A stretch of 64,000 bases of DNA from CAZFOB01 sp964520325 (GTDB lineage: Bacteria > Actinomycetota > JAICYB01), in the NCBI GenBank assembly GCA_964520325.1, contig CAZFOB010000005.1, positions 62,001-126,000 of the forward strand, given 5' to 3'. The position numbers and the translations under genes were made by a program. This document shows, piece after piece, positions 1-6,262 of the stretch; the first letter of the stretch is position 1, and every line of letters begins with the position of its first letter. Under the pieces are notes generated by a model. It was not told the DNA's origin and did no database searches. It saw only the letters and a list, made by a program, of their open reading frames with translations.

Positions 1-271
<271 letters not shown>

Positions 272-272
<1 letters not shown>

Positions 273-300
273 GACAGGGATAGTCTACATATCTCTGTCA
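272..300. promoter_or_regulatory. 29-bp imperfect palindrome between boxC and the cupin gene (probable operator)
   Basis: Arms TGACAGGGATA (272-282) and TATCTCTGTCA (290-300) pair at 10 of 11 positions around a 7-nt centre. The left arm abuts the boxC start codon and the palindrome covers the candidate boxC -10 (TAGACT on the minus strand, 282-287). The right arm includes the candidate -35 of the rightward cupin promoter. A dimeric repressor bound here would block both genes. Which family it belongs to (BoxR, TetR, GntR) cannot be told from this window. Confidence 0.6.
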
Positions 301-322
301 ATCCCTCACGGTTCTGTAGAGT
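295..322 (+). promoter_or_regulatory. Candidate promoter of the cupin-aminotransferase pair
   Basis: CTGTCA at 295-300 and TAGAGT at 317-322 are separated by 16 nt and lie about 40 nt before the cupin ATG. The -35 lies inside the right arm of the palindrome. Confidence 0.4.
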
Positions 323-362
323 TTCATCCCTGCGTATCCTCGACCATCAAGCGGAGGGCGTC

Positions 363-758
363 ATGACCGAGTCGTACTTCGGCAACACGGGTGAGCGGGC
401 CGACGATGCGAAGGGAACCTTCGGATCCGTCACTCGCGGTCCCGCCATCGAGGTCTCACCCGGCGTGCGGATCCGCGCGATCCCTGGGAACAACCTGATG
501 CTGAGCTACGTGACGATCGACGCGCACAGCTCAGCCGCCGTTCACACGCACAGCGAGGAACAGATGGGGCTCGTGCTGTCCGGCTCGTGCGCGTTCTCAC
601 TCGACGGAGACGAGAAAGATCTCAAGGAGGGCGACACCTACCACGCGCCGCCCGGCGTGCCGCACGGAGTGCGAACCGGCGACGAGTCGTGCGTCATCCT
701 CGACGTGTTCTCCCCGCCGCGTGCGGCACTGCTCTCCCTGATCGAGTCGGCGCAGTAG
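363..758 (+). CDS. Small cupin-domain protein
   Basis: This 131-residue soluble protein is one cupin barrel. Motif 1 is seen as HTHSEEQMGLVLSG and motif 2 as GDTYHAPPGVPHG, giving the usual His/His/Glu/His metal ligands. The ATG at 363 is preceded by a good ribosome site (CGGAGGG, about 350-356), which decides it over the longer open frame beginning at 72. The stop at 758 lies 5 nt before the aminotransferase start, so the two are co-transcribed. The substrate is unknown. Single cupins of this size are often small-molecule isomerases, dioxygenases or ligand sensors. Sharing a palindrome with boxC suggests, without proving, a link to aromatic-acid metabolism. Confidence 0.75.
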   Translation: MTESYFGNTGERADDAKGTFGSVTRGPAIEVSPGVRIRAIPGNNLMLSYVTIDAHSSAAVHTHSEEQMGLVLSGSCAFSLDGDEKDLKEGDTYHAPPGVPHGVRTGDESCVILDVFSPPRAALLSLIESAQ

Positions 759-763
759 TCACC

Positions 764-1999
764 GTGCACCCGCATCCGGCCGTTACGGCCAACGCCGCGA
801 GCGTTGCGCCGTCCGGCATCCGGGAGATCTTCAACCTGGCCGTTGGACGTCCCGACGTCGTACACCTCGAGGTCGGCGAGCCCGACTTTGCGACTCCGGC
901 ACACATCGTCGACGCAGCTTTCGCATCCGCGCGAGCCGGCACCGGCTACACGCAGACCGCCGGCCTGCTCGAGCTCCGCGAGGTGATCGCCTCGCGCCTG
1001 GCGCGCGTTCACAGCCTCAGCTACGCAACCGACCAGATCCAGGTGACGCACGGCGGCGCTCAGGCAATCGCGACGATCGTCGCGGCCACGATCGGTGACG
1101 GCGACGAAGTCCTCATCCCCGATCCCGCATGGCCGAACTACGAGATGCTCGTTCGCGCGCACGGTGGCACGCCGGTCTTCTACGGCTTGCGCGCAGCGAA
1201 CGGATTCATTCCCGATCCGGACGAGGTGCGAGCGCTGATCACCGGACGCACGAAGCTCCTCGTGGTGAACAGCCCCAGCAACCCAACGGGCGCCGTGATC
1301 GGGGAAGAGGTCCTCGATCAGCTCGTCGCGCATGCACGGTCGGCAGGAGTGCTCGTGGTTTCCGACGAGGTCTACGACGAGATCTCGTTCGACCGCTCGC
1401 CCGCGCCGTCGGCGACGACGTGCGATCCCGAGTGGGTCGTCGGTGTGTGGAGCTGCTCGAAGACCTACGCGATGACGGGATGGCGTGTCGGCTATCTCGC
1501 GGCTCCTCGATCCCTCGCCCCGACTCTCGTCACGCTCCAGGAGCCGGCCATCACGTGCGTGACATCGGTGTCCCAGGCCGCCGCGATGGCCGCGATAACC
1601 GGACCTCAGCGCGTCGTCGGGCAGATGCGAGATGCGTATCGCCGGCGACGCGACCTGGTGCTGACACTCGCCGAACAGGCCGGGCTCGACCTCGTGAAGC
1701 CTCAAGGAGCGTTCTACGCCATGCTCCCGCTCGCTCCGGGCGCCGACTCCCGGCGAGCAGCCATCGATCTCGTGGAGTCCGGAGTGGCGCTGGCTCCGGG
1801 CAGCGCGTTCGGCGCAGTGGCCGCCGACCATCTGCGCATCTCGCTCGCCGCGAGCGAAGAAGCACTCGGTCTGGGGCTCGAGCGCTTGCTCGGCTGGCTC
1901 GAAGATACCGACGGAGGCGCGCATCTGAGCGGAGGCGACGCCGCCATCGGGCCGGATTACGGTTCGGTCGCCGGCACCATCCGGAACCCCTCGGCCTGA
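764..1999 (+). CDS. Class I pyridoxal-phosphate aminotransferase
   Basis: This is a fold-type I aminotransferase of the aspartate/aromatic (AspC Ib-like) group, 411 residues from a GTG at 764. Visible features are LEVGEPDFATP near the N-terminus, the cofactor loop VTHGGAQAI, NSPSNPTGAVIG, the PLP-ring aspartate region VSDEVYDEI, and the Schiff-base lysine at about residue 233 in SCSKTYAMTGWRVGY. A conserved arginine for the substrate carboxylate (LRISLA) is near the end. It transfers an amino group between an amino acid and 2-oxoglutarate or a similar keto acid; the amino donor cannot be read from sequence. It follows the cupin by 5 nt. Its last 43 nt overlap the end of the convergent toxin gene. 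Confidence 0.85.
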   Translation: MHPHPAVTANAASVAPSGIREIFNLAVGRPDVVHLEVGEPDFATPAHIVDAAFASARAGTGYTQTAGLLELREVIASRLARVHSLSYATDQIQVTHGGAQAIATIVAATIGDGDEVLIPDPAWPNYEMLVRAHGGTPVFYGLRAANGFIPDPDEVRALITGRTKLLVVNSPSNPTGAVIGEEVLDQLVAHARSAGVLVVSDEVYDEISFDRSPAPSATTCDPEWVVGVWSCSKTYAMTGWRVGYLAAPRSLAPTLVTLQEPAITCVTSVSQAAAMAAITGPQRVVGQMRDAYRRRRDLVLTLAEQAGLDLVKPQGAFYAMLPLAPGADSRRAAIDLVESGVALAPGSAFGAVAADHLRISLAASEEALGLGLERLLGWLEDTDGGAHLSGGDAAIGPDYGSVAGTIRNPSA

Positions 2000-2394
2000 G
2001 CCGCCCGCCACAGGCGGCCATCCCAGCACAGGAAACCGACCGGTTCTCGGACGCCCTCGGAGAACGCAAGCGCGGCGGCCAGATGCACGGCGTCGGCGCT
2101 GCGCAGATGGTGGCGTTGCGCGAGGCCGACGGCTCGATCAGCGATGACCTCGTCGATGGCAACGACGAACAGATCTTGCCATCGATCGCGGAACTCCTGG
2201 TCGGCTCGCTCTCGTTGCGTCTGCGTGAGTCGTCGGTCTTCGGCCATTCGCAAAAACGTCACGCGGCATTCCACGGAACTGAGAACGCAGGTCGCAGTCA
2301 CTCTCGCTTGGCCGAGCGCGTGGACGACGTCGACGCTGCCGGACTCCGCGACGAACGCCTTCACGAGAGCGCTCGCGTCGATGTAGTCGTTCAG
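1957..2394 (-). CDS. vapC: PIN-domain ribonuclease toxin (VapC-type), probable CTG start
   Basis: The reading frame encodes a PIN-fold RNase of about 145 residues: an N-terminal YIDASALVKAFVAE with the first catalytic Asp, an internal SSVECR acidic residue, and SADAVHLAAAL near the C-terminus. It would cleave RNA and be held inactive by the antitoxin encoded just upstream. Between the preceding in-frame stop and the PIN motif there is no ATG, GTG or TTG. The only start that keeps the first catalytic Asp is CTG at 2394, overlapping the antitoxin stop as CTGA. The first ordinary start, GTG at 2364, lies after that Asp and would give an incomplete active site. Translational coupling at a CTG start is the simplest reading; a frameshift is the alternative. 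Confidence 0.75.
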   Translation of the reverse strand: MNDYIDASALVKAFVAESGSVDVVHALGQARVTATCVLSSVECRVTFLRMAEDRRLTQTQRERADQEFRDRWQDLFVVAIDEVIADRAVGLAQRHHLRSADAVHLAAALAFSEGVREPVGFLCWDGRLWRAAQAEGFRMVPATEP

Positions 2395-2657
2395 TCTCTG
2401 TCCCGGCTGATCGAATCGGAAGCCAGAATGGACCCCGGTCGGGGTTCTTGAGGGTTACGCGGAGGTACGAACGTGCGTCCCGACCACGTCGCTCGCCCTT
2501 CTGCCAGGAGCTTGGCCAACCCCACTCCAACACCGGCGGAGATGATGCGAGCGACCGGCTCACCGCGATCGGTGATCTCGATGATCTCTCCGCTGCGGGC
2601 GCGACGGATGTAGTGACTCAGGGCGTTCTTCAGGTCACGTATCCCGACGGAGGCCAT
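2391..2657 (-). CDS. Phd/YefM-type antitoxin
   Basis: This 88-residue protein begins MASVGIRDLKNALSHYIRR and continues GEIIEITDRGEPVARI, the signature of the Phd/YefM DNA-binding antitoxin fold. The C-terminal third, rich in Arg, Pro and Ser, would wrap the PIN toxin encoded downstream. An ATG at 2666 is also in frame. The ATG at 2657 is preferred because a TAAGAT hexamer (minus strand, 2665-2670) lies 7 nt before it, the leaderless pattern seen elsewhere in this window, and that hexamer would overlap the upstream ATG. A short palindrome over the start codon suggests the usual autorepression. Confidence 0.8.
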   Translation of the reverse strand: MASVGIRDLKNALSHYIRRARSGEIIEITDRGEPVARIISAGVGVGLAKLLAEGRATWSGRTFVPPRNPQEPRPGSILASDSISRDRD

Positions 2658-2670
2658 TGTGGCCATCTTA
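2652..2670 (-). promoter_or_regulatory. Antitoxin promoter with overlapping palindrome
   Basis: GGCCA-TTG-TGGCC (2652-2664) is a perfect 5-bp-arm palindrome over the antitoxin start. It directly adjoins TAAGAT on the minus strand (2665-2670), a -10-like hexamer 7 nt from the ATG at 2657. This arrangement fits autoregulation by the antitoxin. Confidence 0.45.
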
Positions 2671-2720
2671 GCACGGATGAGGCCACATGCCGTCCGGCCG
2701 CCTGTGGGCCGGAGCGGCGT

Positions 2721-2726
2721 TACGCT
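2721..2726 (+). promoter_or_regulatory. -10-like hexamer of the ABC-F gene
   Basis: TACGCT lies 8 nt before the GTG at 2735, where no ribosome site is visible. This is a leaderless-type arrangement. Confidence 0.4.
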
Positions 2727-2734
2727 CGTCTGTC

Positions 2735-4657
2735 GTGATCACCATCAGCAATGTCCGGAAGTCCTTCGGCGCACGCGACCTGCTCAAGGACGCGTCCCTG
2801 CGCCTGGGTGTGCGCGACCGTGTTGCGCTGGTCGGCCCGAACGGCTCGGGCAAGACCACCCTGCTCGAGATGATCGTGGGCTCCCAGGCCGTCGACGAGG
2901 GCAGGGTCGAGCGCGCAGGCGACGTCGTGGTCGGGTATCTCCCTCAGGAGACCGACGCGCTTCGCGGTCGAAGCATCCTCACCGAGGTCATCTCGGCGGG
3001 GCCGGCCATGTCGCATGCCGGACACCGGCTTCACATCCTCGAGCAGGAGCTCGAGGAAGCCACCGATCCGGACGAACGCGAGGCGTTGCTGGCTGAGTTC
3101 ACCCACCTCCAAGGGCGGTTCGACGAGCTCGGCGGGTACTCGCTCGAGGCGCAGGCACGAAAGATCCTCAGCGGACTCTCCTTCACCGACGAAGACCTCG
3201 CACGTCAAACCGATTCACTGTCGGGAGGCTGGCTGATGCGCGTCGCTCTGGCCAAGCTGCTGCTTGCGGCCCCCGACGCGTTGCTCCTCGACGAGCCGAC
3301 GAACCATCTCGACCTCGAATCGATGAAGTGGCTCGAGCGGTTCCTCGTCAGCTACGACGGAACGATCCTGCTCGTCTCTCACGATCGCGACTTCATGAAC
3401 GTGCTCGCCACACGCGTGGTCGAGATCCGGGACGCGAGTCTGTTGTCATACACAGGCGACTACGAAGCGTTCGTCGAGCAGCGAGCGCAAGAGATGATGC
3501 AAGCCGAGGCGGCTGCCAAGAACCAGGCGAAACGGATCGCGCATACCGAGAAGTTCATCGAACGGTTCCGCTACAAGAGCTCGAAGGCACGACAGGTGCA
3601 GAGCCGGATCAAGGCGCTCGACAAGGTCGATCGGCTGCAGGCGCCGGTGAAGAGCCGGAAGGCGATGAAGTTCGGGTTCCCTCCCCCGCCGCGGTCGGGC
3701 CAGGTCGTCATCGAGCTCGACAAGGTCGGTTTTTTCTACGAACCCGACAAGCCCGTCTACGGATCACTGGACATCTCCATCGAGAGAGGACGCAAGGTCG
3801 CGCTCGTCGGTCCAAACGGTGCCGGCAAGACGACGCTGCTCAAGCTCTTGGCCGGAGCCCTCTCGCCGACGTCCGGCGAACGCCGATTGGGCCACAACGT
3901 CTCGCTCGGATACTTCGCGCAGCACCAGATCGAAGCGCTCGATCCTGCCAACCGCGTGTACGAAGAGGTCGAACGCTCGATGCCACCCGGCGTGACCATG
4001 CATCCGCGCGATCTGCTGGGCCGCTTCCTGTTCTCCGGTGACGACGTCAACAAGCCGGTGTCGGTGCTCTCAGGCGGCGAGCGCACCCGCTTGGCGCTGG
4101 CGAAACTCCTGATCCAGCCGGTGAACTTCCTCTGCCTAGACGAGCCCACCAACCACCTCGACATCTCCAGCCGCGACGTCCTCGAGGATGCGCTGGTCGA
4201 GTACACGGGCTCACTCGTCCTCGTGACGCACGACCGTCACCTCATCCGAAGCGTCGCCGACCACATCATCGAGGTGGAGTCGGGCGTGGTGCGCTGGTTC
4301 GTCGGCGACTACGAGCACTACCTCTACCGCAAGGCACAGGAACAAGAGGCGGCCCAGGCTCCGGCCCCCATGGTCGCCGCAAAGGCCGCCGCAAAGACCG
4401 CTGCGAAAGCAGGATCCCGGGTGGACAAGGCAGAGCTGCGACGCCGGCGCGCGGCCGTGCGAAAGGTCGAGGCGGAGATCACGGAGGTGAACGCCGAGCG
4501 CGACCGCCTTGCGGCGCTCCTCGCCGACACCAAGACGTATGCCTCAGGCGAGATGTCTCGCAACGCCTTGCGCGCCCACGATGCGGCTGAGCAGAATCTC
4601 GCCAAGCTCGAATCCGACTGGGAGAGATTGACCGAGAGTCTCGACTCAACCGCGTAG
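2735..4657 (+). CDS. ABC-F family ATPase (Uup/EttA-like)
   Basis: This soluble protein of 640 residues has two ABC nucleotide-binding domains and no membrane segment. Domain 1 shows GPNGSGKTT, the signature LSGGW and LLLDEPTNHLDL. Domain 2 shows GPNGAGKTT, LSGGERTRLALAKLL and CLDEPTNHLDI. The linker between them (QAKRIAHTEKFIERFRYKS, KARQVQSRIKAL) is the charged, helical P-site tRNA-interaction motif expected of ABC-F translation factors. The tail after a spacer rich in Ala and Lys is a predicted coiled coil (KAELRRRRAAVRKVEAEI), as in Uup. ABC-F proteins act on the ribosome and resolve stalls or protect against antibiotics; which role applies here is not readable. GTG 2735 is chosen because ITISNVRKSFG begins the first ABC fold directly. 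Confidence 0.88.
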   Translation: MITISNVRKSFGARDLLKDASLRLGVRDRVALVGPNGSGKTTLLEMIVGSQAVDEGRVERAGDVVVGYLPQETDALRGRSILTEVISAGPAMSHAGHRLHILEQELEEATDPDEREALLAEFTHLQGRFDELGGYSLEAQARKILSGLSFTDEDLARQTDSLSGGWLMRVALAKLLLAAPDALLLDEPTNHLDLESMKWLERFLVSYDGTILLVSHDRDFMNVLATRVVEIRDASLLSYTGDYEAFVEQRAQEMMQAEAAAKNQAKRIAHTEKFIERFRYKSSKARQVQSRIKALDKVDRLQAPVKSRKAMKFGFPPPPRSGQVVIELDKVGFFYEPDKPVYGSLDISIERGRKVALVGPNGAGKTTLLKLLAGALSPTSGERRLGHNVSLGYFAQHQIEALDPANRVYEEVERSMPPGVTMHPRDLLGRFLFSGDDVNKPVSVLSGGERTRLALAKLLIQPVNFLCLDEPTNHLDISSRDVLEDALVEYTGSLVLVTHDRHLIRSVADHIIEVESGVVRWFVGDYEHYLYRKAQEQEAAQAPAPMVAAKAAAKTAAKAGSRVDKAELRRRRAAVRKVEAEITEVNAERDRLAALLADTKTYASGEMSRNALRAHDAAEQNLAKLESDWERLTESLDSTA

Positions 4658-4744
4658 TCGTGGGGTTGAAGTCTTGAGGTGAACTCAACGAGGATCGCTC
4701 ACGACGCTGGTGCTCGTCTTGGCCAGCGCGGGAGAGGAGACGGC

Positions 4745-6145
4745 ATGGACCTGGCGCAGCTCCAAGGATGGCTCGACACCAATGCAGCAGCGCTCGAGGT
4801 GCCGGGCGTTGCGATGGGCGTGTACCACGACGGGCAGGAGCACTACGCCTTCCACGGCATCACGAGCGTGGACAACCCGCTCCCAGTCGACGAGAACACG
4901 CTCTTCCTGTACGGCTCGACACAGAAGACGTACACCGCGACCGCGATCATGGTGCTCGTCGATCAAGGGCTCATCGATCTCGATGCACCAGTGCGGGCGT
5001 ACATCCCCGAGCTCACGCTCAAGGACGAATCCGTTGCCGCAGCAGTGACGGTTCTCCAACTTCTCAATCACACGGCCGGATGGCAGGGCGATGCCCGCGA
5101 AGGGTGCGGCGACGGTGACGATGCCATCGAGCGATTCGTCACGTCGATGGCAGAGATCGAGCAAGTAACGCCGCTTGGGTCGGCGTTCTCCTATAACAAC
5201 GCGTCCTTGAACCTCGCGGGACGCGTGATCGAGAAGGTCACCGGCAAGACCTACGAGAAGGCGATGAAGGACCTGCTTCACCGTCCGCTCGGTCTCGAGG
5301 ACACACTGTTCTTCCCCGTCGACGTCATGCTGCGTCGCTTCTCTGTCGGCCATCGGCAGGATCCCGACGGGACGATGAAGGTGGCACGCCCGTATTCGCT
5401 CGGTCGCTGCAGCGCGCCCGCCGGCGGGTTCGGCGTTTCGTCCACGGCCCACGACCAGATCGCGTGGGCACGATTCCACCTCGGTGACGGGACCGGCCCC
5501 GATGGCACTCATGTGCTCTCGAAGCAGCTCCTCGACCTGATGAAGCAGCCAACCTACGAGATCGCCGGAAGCGCGCTGGGTGACGCCGTCGGGATCAGCT
5601 GGTTCCTCCGCGACGTGGACGGCGTCCTCGTCGTCGGACACGGCGGCGACGTGATCGGCCAGCACGCAGAGTTCGTCATGGTTCCCGAACGCGACTTCGC
5701 TGTCGCCGTGCTCACGAACAGCGACGGTGGCGGCTCGCAGCTCAAGGATCTGGCCGTGAAATACGCGCTCGAGGCCTTCCTCGGCTTGATCGACAAGGAC
5801 CCCGAACCGATCTCGCTCGGCGACGAGGCGCTTGCTCCCTACGTCGGAACGTACGAAACCGTCGCGGCGGTCGCTACGATCAGCGCGGTGGCAGGAGGCC
5901 TCGTCCTCAACGTCGAGATCAAGCCAGAGGCACGAGCGCAGCTGTTCGCCGAAGACGAAGAGGTTCCCGAGCAGCCACCGTTCCCCCTCGGGATGCTCGA
6001 AGGGGACGACGACCGCTACATCGTCTCCGATGGCCCGGCGAAAGGGATGCGCGGTTACTTCGTACGGGACGCCGACGGCAACATCGAGTCGGTGCACGTC
6101 GGGGGACGCCTCGCGACACGCGTGAAGGCGAACGTCGGAGCCTGA
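4745..6145 (+). CDS. Serine hydrolase of the beta-lactamase / DD-peptidase fold (family S12)
   Basis: The protein has 466 residues from an ATG at 4745, preceded by an excellent ribosome site (GGAGAGGAG), which rules out the longer frame from 4679. The three class C / S12 motifs are present: SxxK as STQK with nucleophile Ser58 and Lys61, YxN as YNN at Tyr150, and HxG as HGG at His299. No signal peptide is seen, so it is probably cytoplasmic. The last 120 or so residues (LAPYVGTYETVAAVATI onward) form the lipocalin-like C-terminal domain common in this family. Relatives include esterases, D-amino-acid amidases and DD-peptidases. A clinical beta-lactamase role should not be assumed. Confidence 0.82.
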   Translation: MDLAQLQGWLDTNAAALEVPGVAMGVYHDGQEHYAFHGITSVDNPLPVDENTLFLYGSTQKTYTATAIMVLVDQGLIDLDAPVRAYIPELTLKDESVAAAVTVLQLLNHTAGWQGDAREGCGDGDDAIERFVTSMAEIEQVTPLGSAFSYNNASLNLAGRVIEKVTGKTYEKAMKDLLHRPLGLEDTLFFPVDVMLRRFSVGHRQDPDGTMKVARPYSLGRCSAPAGGFGVSSTAHDQIAWARFHLGDGTGPDGTHVLSKQLLDLMKQPTYEIAGSALGDAVGISWFLRDVDGVLVVGHGGDVIGQHAEFVMVPERDFAVAVLTNSDGGGSQLKDLAVKYALEAFLGLIDKDPEPISLGDEALAPYVGTYETVAAVATISAVAGGLVLNVEIKPEARAQLFAEDEEVPEQPPFPLGMLEGDDDRYIVSDGPAKGMRGYFVRDADGNIESVHVGGRLATRVKANVGA

Positions 6146-6262
6146 CTAACTGCCGGCGTCGGCCTTGTCCTTCGCTTCCGTCCACTCGCGGATCATGACG
6201 TCGACCTTCTCCTTGTAGTCCTCGAAGGCCTGCTCGATCTCTTCTCGACTGAAGCGGCTCAC
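6146..6262 (-). CDS. 38-residue orphan reading frame, possible remnant of an NTF2-like gene
   Basis: Starting at GTG 6262, which overlaps the stop of the LivHMG gene as GTGA, this short frame encodes MSRFSREEIEQAFEDYKEKV and a further 18 charged residues. The opening resembles the first helix of actinobacterial NTF2/SnoaL-like proteins (FSREEIE-AF-Y). The rest of such a domain, about 100 residues, is missing, because the next gene ends immediately beyond the stop. It is either a truncated remnant or a small helical protein coupled to the transporter operon. The start overlap argues for some translation. Confidence 0.4.
   Translation of the reverse strand: MSRFSREEIEQAFEDYKEKVDVMIREWTEAKDKADAGS

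Noticed and set aside
4685..6097. Long antisense frame of 470 codons over the serine hydrolase
   Set aside because: No family motif is visible, and the plus strand has the full S12 motif set and a strong ribosome site.
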